Assembly: GCA_049291875.1 (NCBI GenBank) | Contig: JBATQE010000014.1 | Span: 1-18,337 of the forward strand | Origin: CTSOIL-112 sp049291875 | GTDB lineage: Bacteria; Pseudomonadota; Gammaproteobacteria; Burkholderiales; Burkholderiaceae | Direction of reading: 5' to 3' | Length of the DNA stretch: 18,337 bases | Shown: positions 1-7,797 of the stretch, piece after piece | How positions within the stretch are numbered: position 1 is the stretch's first letter | Layout of the letters: every line of letters starts with the position of its first letter | Made by a program: the position numbers and the translations under genes | The notes under the pieces: generated by a model | Database searches by the model: none | What the model was told of the DNA's origin: nothing | Seen by the model: the letters and a program-made list of their open reading frames with translations, nothing else

Positions 1-55
1 CGGCTTGTTTTAGAATGCTGGCGATTTGGCTGTCGCTGAATTTGGATACTTTCAT
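1..55 (-). CDS. IS3-family transposase OrfA, N-terminal fragment cut by window edge
   Basis: Reading the minus strand from the ATG at 55 gives MKVSKFSDSQIASILKQA and then runs off the window. This resembles the start of OrfA proteins of IS3-family insertion sequences, whose N-terminal helix-turn-helix binds the element ends. A clear ribosome binding site (AAGGAG, complement of 62-67) lies 6 bases before the ATG. Only 18 codons are visible, so the family call rests on this short start and the group within IS3 cannot be given. Whether the element is complete to the left is unknown. Confidence 0.6.
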   Translation of the reverse strand, partial: MKVSKFSDSQIASILKQA

Positions 56-120
56 GTAAAACTCCTTTGGGTTAGTTTAAAGGGTTCTACTTTTAGGTGC
101 TGGCTTTTTTAGGGGGTATT
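1..120 (-). mobile_element. End of an IS3-family insertion sequence (partial)
   Basis: The orfA start at 55 and the C/A-rich minus-strand leader before it (about 56-120) fit the left end of an IS3-type element that continues beyond base 1. The outer boundary is not resolved. On the minus strand the candidate terminus reads TACCCCCTAAAAAAGCCAGC near 100-119. The other end is not visible, so neither the inverted repeat nor a target duplication could be matched. Confidence 0.4.
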
Positions 121-125
121 ACCGT

Positions 126-160
126 TTCAAATTTGAACTATTCGATTTTCTCGAATAGTT
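126..160. repeat. Two overlapping palindromes beside the IS end
   Basis: A perfect 12-bp palindrome, TTCAAATTTGAA, lies at 126-137. It overlaps a perfect 10-bp inverted repeat, AACTATTCGA at 136-145 and TCGAATAGTT at 151-160, with a 5-base loop. There is no T-run on either side, so this is not a standard terminator. It lies downstream of fic and just outside the presumed IS end. Confidence 0.45.
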
Positions 161-220
161 GTCTTATGAATACTATTTTTAACATGCAATAAAACACGTG
201 TTAATAAAACGCTATTTTCG

Positions 221-245
221 TTAACATGAAAAAGACTCATGTTAA
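221..245. repeat. 9-bp hairpin downstream of fic
   Basis: TTAACATGA (221-229) and TCATGTTAA (237-245) form a perfect 9-bp stem with a 7-base loop, 42 bases past the fic stop codon on the minus strand. It could end or stabilise the int-fic transcript. No T-run follows directly, so an intrinsic terminator is only possible. Confidence 0.35.
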
Positions 246-286
246 GTAACAACCGCTTTGTTGACATATTCGCCATGACTGTCCTT

Positions 287-1366
287 TTAACGTCCCACAT
301 TAAAAAGCAGTTCAAATAAACCATCGTTGAGGTAATAGTTCTCTTTGCCCAATCTATGTTTGCTCAAAATTTTAATAGTCACCAACTCATCCAAATACTT
401 GCTTGCTGTTTGACGCGTCACTTTCAGTTCATCGGCAACAAAATCAATCTTGGTATAGGGATGGCGAAAGATATTATTGATGAGGTCTTGGCTATAGATT
501 TTGGGCTTTTCGTCTCGCAATCGCTGTTTGTACATTTGCATCAATTCCTTAATCGACACAACCAACCGCGTGGTTTGAATAGCAGTCTTCTCCACGGCAT
601 CCAACATATAAAGCAACCATTCTGCCCAATCGTTGGTATCTCGCGTGGTTTGTAAAAGCCTATAATAATCTGCTTTGTTTTGATTGATATAGCGCGACAG
701 GTACAATATCGGTGTATCGAGTAAACCCTGTTGCACCAAATACAAGATATTGATGACGCGACCTGTGCGCCCATTGCCATCGTAAAACGGGTGAATACTT
801 TCAAATTGATGGTGTATTACCGCCATTTTGACCAATACATCCCAGTCACATAATTCGGGCTGATTGATAAACTGCTCTAAATTATTCATCAATGCAATAA
901 TTTCATCGGGATGTTGGGGGGGTAAATATACCACTTCGCCCGTTTGGTCATTTTTCAATGCTGTACCCGACTGCTTGCGATAGCCCGCTTGATTTTGCTC
1001 AATACCTGCCTGTATGTCTAAAATGTCGTTATTGGTCAACAAGCCTGTTTGACGGATTCGCTCAAAACCTGCACGCAATGCTTCGGCGTAATTGTGTACT
1101 TCTTTAGCGGCTATCGTCACAAAATGGCGCTGTGCGCTATCGCTACGATACAAATCATCATGTGTGGTGATGATGTTTTCAATCGCTGAACTGTCTTTGG
1201 CTTCTTGCAAAGACAGTGTATTGATTAAAATGCTTTGATTCGGCATGGATGCTGCCACCCCCTTTAACTCAGCCAATGCCTTATGCGCAAGGGTGGCTTT
1301 TTTGAGGATGGGCTTGGTTTCAATATCACCCAAATTGGGTAACGTCGGTAATTGATGTGTTGTCAT
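287..1366 (-). CDS. Fic-domain protein (probable AMP-transferase) with C-terminal winged helix
   Basis: This 359-residue protein carries the Fic signature HPFYDGNGRTGR at residues 192-203. H192 is the predicted catalytic base and the GNGR loop binds nucleotide phosphates; the usual reaction moves AMP from ATP to a hydroxyl side chain of a target protein. An inhibitory motif of the (S/T)xxxE(G/N) type is visible near the N-terminus (S59, E63, N64), which places it with the self-inhibited class II Fic proteins. Residues about 300-345 (FVADELKVTRQTASKYLDEL) look like a winged helix that may bind DNA. No separate antitoxin gene is adjacent, which fits an internal inhibitor. It lies 20 bases after the integrase stop on the same strand, so co-transcription is likely. 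No clear ribosome binding site precedes the ATG. The target is unknown. Confidence 0.92.
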   Translation of the reverse strand: MTTHQLPTLPNLGDIETKPILKKATLAHKALAELKGVAASMPNQSILINTLSLQEAKDSSAIENIITTHDDLYRSDSAQRHFVTIAAKEVHNYAEALRAGFERIRQTGLLTNNDILDIQAGIEQNQAGYRKQSGTALKNDQTGEVVYLPPQHPDEIIALMNNLEQFINQPELCDWDVLVKMAVIHHQFESIHPFYDGNGRTGRVINILYLVQQGLLDTPILYLSRYINQNKADYYRLLQTTRDTNDWAEWLLYMLDAVEKTAIQTTRLVVSIKELMQMYKQRLRDEKPKIYSQDLINNIFRHPYTKIDFVADELKVTRQTASKYLDELVTIKILSKHRLGKENYYLNDGLFELLFNVGR

Positions 1367-1386
1367 AGGTCAAAATGAGGTTTAAA

Positions 1387-2769
1387 TTATGCTGTGCGCA
1401 ATGGTATCACTTTGCCGACTTCACCTGTTAGGGCTTCCTTTTCCAGTCGCGTTAATTTATCCCCCAACATTTGCCACGCCCGTTTTTTCTCGGTCGCATA
1501 GCTGGCGCGTTGGTAAATGCGTTTAATTTTGGATTGCTCGGTATGGTTCAAACACCGTTCCACCGCTTCGGGCGATATGCCCAATTCCACCGCGATTGTT
1601 GCCCCTGTCCTGCGTAAATCATGCGGTCGCCATTGCCCACCTGCAAGTATCAATGAATCAGTTTGCTTGGTACGATTGGTCATTGGTGGGTGTTCGCCTC
1701 GCTGACGGTCTGCCACTTGCTTGGTGATGGTTTTGTTACACACCCCGCTGTCTAATCGTGCAGATGGAAATAAATACGGTGTTATGCCTGTATGCTCACG
1801 CAACTGCGCAATTTTGTTCAAAGCATAGTCACTCAAATACACGTCATGGGTTTTGCCGTTTTTGGTTTCGGGTATGTGCCAAACTCGCTCTTGTACATTG
1901 ACATCACTCCATTTTGCCGCCAACACCTCGGATATGCGTGTCATGGTGGCAAATTGTATGAGTAGTGCAAGTTGTGCCATTTCACTCAAACCGCTCAGCG
2001 GCATTTTTTTGAACAACTCGATTATTTCTTGTGAGGATAAAACACGGTCACGCTCATTGTCTTTGCCCAAGGATGCTTTCTTTATCCGCGCCGTCGGGTC
2101 TGCTTCAATGATTTCTCTATCCACTGCAAAATTAAACATTTGTCGCATGGCAGATAATACCGCTTTATTCATCCGCACCACGCCCCGCATGGTGACATTG
2201 TCAATAATCTCTTGAATATGCGCCCGTTTGACATCCTCTAATGCCATTTCACCAATCAGCGGGAAAACATCCTTATTAAACATCCGTAAAACATCGATAC
2301 CACCATCTTTGCGCCGACGCAACTCCAGACTTTGCCACGTGTCAAAAAAACGCCTCACGGTGACTCTCGCTTGTTTGGCCGCCATTTCTAATTTGACGCG
2401 TTCTTTTTCTGCAATTGCGGCTTGTTTTCGCCGCTCTAACTCTGCCAAAGTTTCCAGTTTCTTAGCAGCTTTATCTTCTTTGGTGATTTTTGTTTGCTCA
2501 ATTGGGTCAATGCCAGCATTTAATTGATCTTGAATTACCTTGCGTTTTGCTCGTAAATCGGTAAGTGAATCAGCAGGATACACCCCCAAGCGTACTTCAC
2601 GGATTTTAGTATTCACCTTAAAACGATAACCCACATACACTCGCACCAAACCGTCTTTGGTCACTCGCACATCACCGCGCATATTCAAACCCATTGATAT
2701 TCTGCGCCCATGGTCACTTGCACTCAAAGCGTTTAACTGCATCACTGTGGTATATTGGTTTTTCGCCAT
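1387..2769 (-). CDS. int: P4-type tyrosine integrase of a genomic island
   Basis: This 460-residue site-specific recombinase has an N-terminal arm-binding region of the DUF4102 kind (about 15-95), a charged, probably helical linker (about 96-135), a core-binding domain (about 136-235) and a C-terminal catalytic domain. The catalytic residues are visible: R278 in TRISE, H383 and R386 in HDLRR, H409 in LNHTEQ, and the nucleophile Y419 in KRIYQR. It would join the element to the tRNA-Pro attachment site whose remnant lies about 180 bases upstream at 2951-2995. The gene is full length and shows no frameshift. The ATG at 2769 has only a weak upstream site (AGGG). Tandem repeats at 2787-2809 may bind its N-terminal domain. 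fic follows in the same direction. Confidence 0.95.
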   Translation of the reverse strand: MAKNQYTTVMQLNALSASDHGRRISMGLNMRGDVRVTKDGLVRVYVGYRFKVNTKIREVRLGVYPADSLTDLRAKRKVIQDQLNAGIDPIEQTKITKEDKAAKKLETLAELERRKQAAIAEKERVKLEMAAKQARVTVRRFFDTWQSLELRRRKDGGIDVLRMFNKDVFPLIGEMALEDVKRAHIQEIIDNVTMRGVVRMNKAVLSAMRQMFNFAVDREIIEADPTARIKKASLGKDNERDRVLSSQEIIELFKKMPLSGLSEMAQLALLIQFATMTRISEVLAAKWSDVNVQERVWHIPETKNGKTHDVYLSDYALNKIAQLREHTGITPYLFPSARLDSGVCNKTITKQVADRQRGEHPPMTNRTKQTDSLILAGGQWRPHDLRRTGATIAVELGISPEAVERCLNHTEQSKIKRIYQRASYATEKKRAWQMLGDKLTRLEKEALTGEVGKVIPLRTA

Positions 2770-2786
2770 ACAAAAAACACCCTAAA

Positions 2787-2809
2787 ATTGCCCCCACTAT
2801 TGCCCCCAC
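2787..2809. repeat. Tandem 12-bp repeats before the integrase gene
   Basis: The 11-mer ATTGCCCCCAC occurs at 2787-2797 and again at 2799-2809, two direct copies at 12-bp spacing, 18 bases upstream of the integrase start. Position between int and the attachment core suits arm-type binding sites for the integrase N-terminal domain. That role is inference. Confidence 0.6.
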
Positions 2810-2844
2810 CGCAAAGAGAGATTTTACAAAATTTCGTTGGATGT

Positions 2845-2875
2845 CATTGTACGTCATTTTTCGTACAAATCAATG
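2845..2875. promoter_or_regulatory. Imperfect palindrome in the int-att spacer
   Basis: TTGTACG (2847-2853) and CGTACAA (2862-2868) form a 7-bp dyad with an 8-base gap. It is enclosed by CATTG (2845-2849) and CAATG (2871-2875). It sits in the AT-rich spacer upstream of the integrase, so it could be an operator or an excisionase site. No excisionase gene is seen in the window. Confidence 0.35.
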
Positions 2876-2950
2876 TAATCAATTGATTTATATTAATTTT
2901 ATTTCAAAAAATACATTTAATTGAATTTTTTGAAACTCTCAATATTAAAA

Positions 2951-2995
2951 ATGGGGTGCAAGGGGTAGCGAGTTCGAATCCCGCCGTTCCGACCA
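2951..2995 (+). other. Attachment site: 3' fragment of tRNA-Pro(GGG)
   Basis: The stretch folds as the 3' part of a tRNA. It holds an anticodon loop ATGGGGT (2951-2957) with anticodon GGG at 2953-2955, the 3' anticodon strand GCAAG (2958-2962), a 5-base variable loop, a T arm with loop TTCGAAT (2973-2979), the acceptor strand CGTTCCG (2985-2991), discriminator A and CCA at 2993-2995. The 5' half is missing: expected CTTGC before the loop is replaced by AT-rich sequence. The T stem has one A-C mismatch (2971/2981). A tRNA fragment beside a P4-type integrase is the standard remnant left when an island integrates into a tRNA gene, so this is the att junction and not a working tRNA. Confidence 0.85.
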
Positions 2996-3002
2996 GACCA
3001 TA

Positions 3003-3038
3003 AAAAAGGCTTACAGTTTCTACACTGTAAGCCTTTTT
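3003..3038. terminator. Bidirectional intrinsic terminator
   Basis: A perfect 10-bp stem, GGCTTACAGT (3008-3017) with ACTGTAAGCC (3024-3033), has a 6-base loop and is flanked by five A on the left and five T on the right. It is probably the original terminator of the tRNA-Pro gene on the plus strand. It also ends the minus-strand mod-res operon, whose last stop codon is 27 bases away. Confidence 0.9.
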
Positions 3039-3064
3039 CGCATCCACTTCATATCCAACACCAC

Positions 3065-5878
3065 TCAAACCTCAGCCAGTTCACTCACCACTTTAAACGT
3101 CACCTGATCTTTAAATAGTTCAAAATGCTTCGCACCGCACTTAATCTTACCCAGCTCTTTTAAGCGTAAAGTGGTTTGATCCTGCATTGCTGCCGCACCT
3201 TTGGTTTCGGCCACGAAGTACAACTTGGGCGCATCCTCGTTTTCACGTTTAATCAATGCCCAATCAGGATTGTAGTTGCCCAACGGCGTTTTAATCTTAA
3301 ACTGGCGTGGCAGCTTTACATAAAACAACACATCATCACGCGCATCACACGCCTGAGCAAAGACACGCTCGGTCGGTGAGTCGGTTTCGATATAATCACA
3401 CACCGTCTTATCCAACTGCGTCACCGGTACCAGATTATCCAAATAACGTTCGATTTCTCCGATATCAAAAATCTCCACCTGATAAAACTCATTAGCGATT
3501 TTCTCATACTTGATATGATCGATTTTGAGCTGGTCAAACGAAAAATTAATCGCTCTGGCCGCCTGCTCCATAAACATCTGTGGATTCACCAGCACATCAC
3601 TCAAACGCCCCGACTGCTCAATGATACGTACCACTGTCTGACGAGTTAGCTCCGTTTTACTCTGAATAAAGCCTACAAAATCCGGTATCGGATAACGCAC
3701 GCCATCCACGCTTTGGCTCATGCCTTTGGTGACTGTGGCATTCACCCCTGTATTCGACACATTCACCTGAGCCAAAGTACGCACGATCTGCGGGCGCAAA
3801 ACTTCCGGCATCGTGCGCACACGCTCAGCTGCAGAGGCAATTAACTCATCCGTGTCATACATCACGCGATACTGGGTTTTATGCTTAATGCGCGCCCACA
3901 AATCCAAAAAGACCGCATCATCACGCCATTTGGAACGATTGCGCACAATCACTTTATCCCGTTTTGCATTCTTGATACGATCGCTGAAATCAACGCCGGT
4001 ATCCTCCTCGATTTCCGTCTGCAAAGCCTTGGCAAAGCCCTCATAGCTCTCATTCGCCACCACAGTCAAACGGTTCACATCGCGCGTGTGCACCCGCTCA
4101 CCGTCCTGATTCACACACAAACGCAAGCCTCGACCGATTTCCTGCCGCTTCTTAACCGTAGAAACCGTTTCATTCAGCGTACAAATCTGAAACACATTCG
4201 GATTGTCCCAGCCTTCGCGCAGCGCCGAGTGGCTAAAGATAAAGCGCAATGGCGTTTGCATATCCAGCAAACGCTCCTTATCACGCATAATCAGCTCAAA
4301 CGCCGCCTGATCGTCCTTGGTACTCTTCTCCTTACTGTCCTTAACCCGATGCTGCTTATCCTCTGAAAAATACCCATCATGCAGATCACCCACGACGAAA
4401 TCCGCATACATCCCTCTAAAGCGCGGCGACTGGAGCAACTGCGCCAAAATCTCCTCAAACCAGCGAGCAAACTTCCCTGCCACCGCAGCGCCCGACTCAT
4501 CATAAGTTCGATAATTTGCCACACGGTCAATGAAAAAAATTGACAAAACCTTCACCCCTAAACCCTCTTTGGCAAAGCGCTTCTCTTTTTCCAAATGCCG
4601 CTCAATCGTCGCACGTATCATCGCCTGCTGAATCTCATCGTTCAAACCACCGCTGGCTTGTCCCAGCGCCACCACCTCACCGTTGGCAAATTCGACGAAG
4701 CCCTCCTCCGAATCAATGACCACGATCTGATAGCCGTCCCGATACGCCGCCACCTGATGGGATAACTGATACAAATCATCATTCACCCTAGCGGTCACAC
4801 TCACCTTATCCACGCCATTGGCCTGTGCTTTATGAATCGACAACTGCACTGCGATTGATTTGGCTGCTTTCTTAAACTTCTCGATTTTCACAAACGCACC
4901 GCTGTTGGCATGCGCTTCCACCACCGAATCAACCTCAATCTGCTTAACCAGCCCCAAGTCATAGGCACGTACCGGGTCGAGCTTATAGATCAAGTCATAC
5001 GCCTCCTTGTGCGTTGCCGAATAACGCAAACAACACAACGGATTCAAATTCGCCAGAGCCGCTCGGCGCGTATCCGTCTCAAAATTCTGCGGCTCATCGA
5101 CAATCACAACCGGATGCGTCGCCTGAATGAACTCAATCGGCGCAATCCCCTGCTCGCGCACCTGATTGATCACCACACCATCACCGGCAAACGCATCAAT
5201 ATTCATCACCAGAATCTGAATCGCATTGCTGCGCGCAAAATTACTCAAAACATTCAGCTTCTTCGAGTCATACACGCTGAACTGCGCGGGCACTTGGTAA
5301 ATCTGCCTAAAATGCTCCTCGGTGATTTGCAGGTTTTTCAACACGCCCTCACGAATCGCCACGCTCGGCACGGCAATCACAAATTTGGTAAAACCATATT
5401 GACAGTTCAGCTCAAAAATCGTGCGCAAATACACATACGTTTTACCCGTACCCGTTTCCATCTCAATCGACAGGTTGGGAAAATCACAGGCAATATCGCG
5501 CTCCTCACTCGGACGCTCCCCAACTCGCATACCGACACGGAAAGGCAAATAAACCGTTTTTTTCACCATCATCGGCTTCAACTGCTCCGACACCGCGATA
5601 TGACGCTTCTGGCTCGCCGCACCCTCGCCCATCATTTGATTATAGGTACACTGCACCGCCTGCACATTGTGCAAAATCTGCTCCGGCGTAATGGTCAACA
5701 CATTCGCCACCGCCGACTGAATCAAAGCCTGCGACACACCCGCATTCGGCGCACCCCATGACGGTTGCAAACTCAGCTCAAAGTCCCGCGCCGCCAAAGC
5801 CTGCCCGTCAAACACACGCACCACCGCATCAATCGCTTCCAACTGATACGCTTGGTTCTGGTCAAATTGAATCTTCAT
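3065..5878 (-). CDS. res: Type III restriction enzyme, Res subunit
   Basis: This 937-residue subunit translocates along or switches on DNA with ATP and cuts it; it needs the Mod subunit for recognition. The superfamily 2 helicase motifs are in order: Walker A in METGTGKT (140-147), Walker B variant DEPQ (261-264), SAT (287-289), motif V around ALREGWDNPN (552-561) and motif VI QEIGRGLR (579-586). A PD-(D/E)XK nuclease follows near the C-terminus, with P871-D872 and E891-T892-K893. I chose the ATG at 5878 because GAGGA stands 8 bases before it and the protein then begins MKIQF as is usual for this family. A TTG at 5893, overlapping the mod stop, would add five residues. It is intact and follows mod closely in one operon. 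Confidence 0.95.
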   Translation of the reverse strand: MKIQFDQNQAYQLEAIDAVVRVFDGQALAARDFELSLQPSWGAPNAGVSQALIQSAVANVLTITPEQILHNVQAVQCTYNQMMGEGAASQKRHIAVSEQLKPMMVKKTVYLPFRVGMRVGERPSEERDIACDFPNLSIEMETGTGKTYVYLRTIFELNCQYGFTKFVIAVPSVAIREGVLKNLQITEEHFRQIYQVPAQFSVYDSKKLNVLSNFARSNAIQILVMNIDAFAGDGVVINQVREQGIAPIEFIQATHPVVIVDEPQNFETDTRRAALANLNPLCCLRYSATHKEAYDLIYKLDPVRAYDLGLVKQIEVDSVVEAHANSGAFVKIEKFKKAAKSIAVQLSIHKAQANGVDKVSVTARVNDDLYQLSHQVAAYRDGYQIVVIDSEEGFVEFANGEVVALGQASGGLNDEIQQAMIRATIERHLEKEKRFAKEGLGVKVLSIFFIDRVANYRTYDESGAAVAGKFARWFEEILAQLLQSPRFRGMYADFVVGDLHDGYFSEDKQHRVKDSKEKSTKDDQAAFELIMRDKERLLDMQTPLRFIFSHSALREGWDNPNVFQICTLNETVSTVKKRQEIGRGLRLCVNQDGERVHTRDVNRLTVVANESYEGFAKALQTEIEEDTGVDFSDRIKNAKRDKVIVRNRSKWRDDAVFLDLWARIKHKTQYRVMYDTDELIASAAERVRTMPEVLRPQIVRTLAQVNVSNTGVNATVTKGMSQSVDGVRYPIPDFVGFIQSKTELTRQTVVRIIEQSGRLSDVLVNPQMFMEQAARAINFSFDQLKIDHIKYEKIANEFYQVEIFDIGEIERYLDNLVPVTQLDKTVCDYIETDSPTERVFAQACDARDDVLFYVKLPRQFKIKTPLGNYNPDWALIKRENEDAPKLYFVAETKGAAAMQDQTTLRLKELGKIKCGAKHFELFKDQVTFKVVSELAEV

Positions 5879-5889
5879 TGCGCGCGTCC

Positions 5890-7797
5890 TCAAACCGTCC
5901 GAAAGGCTATGCCCTGATCTTCAAAGGTCAACTGCGCATTGGTTTTCACCGCATCACCGTTGCTCAAACCGGCGAAAAGTGAATCGAGCAAAAGCACCTG
6001 TTTCGGTCGCAGCGTCAGCACCGCATCCTGCACCGCCGCGCTGAACCCATCCAATACCAAGGCCAAATGCCCATCCGCCGTGTGATATACGCGCAAACCA
6101 TCATCCAGCGTCAAAACCGTGACCGGCTCGCTCAAACCATAACCATTTTTCAGCAACAACTCCCACGCCATATCCGATGTGGTCGCCGTCGCGCGCTGTG
6201 GCGTGGTGAATAAATGCATCTGCCGCACCAAATCCGCTTCGGTTTCGATCACATCGCCACGCCAAAGTTTAAAATTCGACGGTGCGAGCGTGAATTTACG
6301 AAAGCCCAATTTCGGTAACGATTTGTTTTCATTCAACAAATCGGCGTTTTGCGCGCGCGCCGCTTCGATCTTCTCTATCACTTTTTTAATCCGCGCCGCG
6401 GTAATATCCGCAATCGTGGCATAGCCGGCCTTCGCCGCCTCGGACTGCTCCTCAGTTTTTTCAGGCAACTGCACGCAGATATAACGACGGTTACCGCCAT
6501 CGGCTTCGTTCAACTCCATTACGGCTTGCGCTGTGGTGCCGCTACCAGCAAAGAAGTCTAAAATCACACAGTCCACGTGACCAGAGGTCGTTTGAGTAAC
6601 AAGCTCTTTCAATAGAGAAGAGGGCTTCGGAAAATCAAAATAGCGGTTCTCAAACAAGTCTTGTATTTCCACAGTGCCATTTCTTGTGTAAACATCAGCA
6701 CCAATAATAGAGGAATATCCAGATAACTCATTAGATAATTCACTTAAAAAAACTTTTCTGCGAGGTCTTCCTTGAGGAGATTCTGGCCAAAGAATTCGAT
6801 TCTCAGAGATAAGTCGTTTCATTGTATTTTTATCATATCTCCACCCCATTTTTGGTTTTCCGTAATTAACTCCAGTTTCAGGATTAACCAAGTCATAGTG
6901 ACAATTAGGACGTAAACTTTCTGACAAAATACCTACCATATTTCCACTTGCCCAACTTCCTCTTGGATCATTGTCAGGGTTTGTATATGACTTTATATTT
7001 CTTTCCGCCCCCTTAAATGTTCTAAAGTCAGTACTGCGTGAATAACCCAGCACATATTCATGATCTATAGACACACCCGTGAAATTTCGATTATCTTTAT
7101 TTTGACGGCTTTTCCATACAAGTTGCGCCACAAAATTCTCCGCCCCAAAAACTTCATCCATCAGCAGTTTCAGATTCGCCGCTTCATTGTCATCAATGCT
7201 GACAAAGATCACGCCATCGTCACGTAGCAGACTGCGTGCCAGATAAAGGCGCGGCAACATCATGTTCAGCCAGTTGCTGTGGTATTGGCCGTTTTCTTTA
7301 CGGTTGGGGCGAAATGCGCCTTCGCGTAGCATGTAGCCTTCGTCGTTTTTATCGCCGATGCGTTGCAGGTATTCCTCTTTGCTCTCTGAGAATTTGTCGG
7401 GGTAGATGAAGGAATCGCTACCGGTGTTGTACGGCGGGTCGATGTAGATCATTTTGACCTGCCCAAAATAGCTTTTTTGTAGCAGTTTGAGCACTTCGAG
7501 GTTTTCACCTTCGATTAGGACGTGTTCGGCATGATCCCAGTCCACCGACTGTTCCGGCTCGGGCAGCAGCGTGGTGGTGGTTTGCTGTTGCAGCACTTGG
7601 TAGGCTTCGGTTTTGCCCGCCCAGTTCAGTCCGTAACGCTCGCCCTGCACAAAGACGTCTTCGCCCAGCAATCGTTTGAGCGCGACAGTATCGAGTTTGC
7701 CCTCGGAGAAGGCTTGGGGAACGAGTTGTTGCAGTTGTTGCAGGAGTTCATGCGTGAGGTTGAGGGATTTTCCGTCCATGTGTTTTACTCTAATCAT
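5890..7797 (-). CDS. mod: Type III DNA adenine methyltransferase, Mod subunit
   Basis: This 635-residue beta-class amino-methyltransferase recognises the target sequence and methylates adenine from S-adenosylmethionine. The order is typical: DPPYNTG catalytic motif at 120-126, then the target recognition region (about 225-400), then the cofactor motif DFFAGSGTT at 414-422. Mod works alone as a methylase and with Res as the nuclease complex, protecting host DNA from phages and plasmids. The recognition region (about 6590-7130) is AT-richer than the flanks: about 37-38% GC in two counted 60-base blocks, against 55% near the start of the gene. This suggests exchange by recombination. No ribosome binding site is obvious; an in-frame ATG at 7779 (MDGKSL) would shorten it by six residues. 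The res start lies 11 bases after its stop. Confidence 0.95.
   Translation of the reverse strand: MIRVKHMDGKSLNLTHELLQQLQQLVPQAFSEGKLDTVALKRLLGEDVFVQGERYGLNWAGKTEAYQVLQQQTTTTLLPEPEQSVDWDHAEHVLIEGENLEVLKLLQKSYFGQVKMIYIDPPYNTGSDSFIYPDKFSESKEEYLQRIGDKNDEGYMLREGAFRPNRKENGQYHSNWLNMMLPRLYLARSLLRDDGVIFVSIDDNEAANLKLLMDEVFGAENFVAQLVWKSRQNKDNRNFTGVSIDHEYVLGYSRSTDFRTFKGAERNIKSYTNPDNDPRGSWASGNMVGILSESLRPNCHYDLVNPETGVNYGKPKMGWRYDKNTMKRLISENRILWPESPQGRPRRKVFLSELSNELSGYSSIIGADVYTRNGTVEIQDLFENRYFDFPKPSSLLKELVTQTTSGHVDCVILDFFAGSGTTAQAVMELNEADGGNRRYICVQLPEKTEEQSEAAKAGYATIADITAARIKKVIEKIEAARAQNADLLNENKSLPKLGFRKFTLAPSNFKLWRGDVIETEADLVRQMHLFTTPQRATATTSDMAWELLLKNGYGLSEPVTVLTLDDGLRVYHTADGHLALVLDGFSAAVQDAVLTLRPKQVLLLDSLFAGLSNGDAVKTNAQLTFEDQGIAFRTV

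Noticed and set aside
127..324. 65-codon minus-strand frame after fic
   Set aside because: It overlaps the fic 3' end and hairpins, has no recognisable family features and no convincing ribosome binding site.
2951..2995. Working tRNA gene
   Set aside because: The acceptor 5' strand, D arm and 5' anticodon strand are absent; the sequence before 2951 cannot pair.
4910..5761. 283-codon plus-strand frame rich in Arg, His and Ile
   Set aside because: It is antisense to the helicase part of res, whose motifs are complete, and its composition is typical of a shadow frame.
7725..7742. Tandem GTTGTTGCA in mod as a phase-variation repeat
   Set aside because: There are only two copies of a 9-base unit, so changes in copy number would keep the frame; no longer simple repeat was seen in mod.
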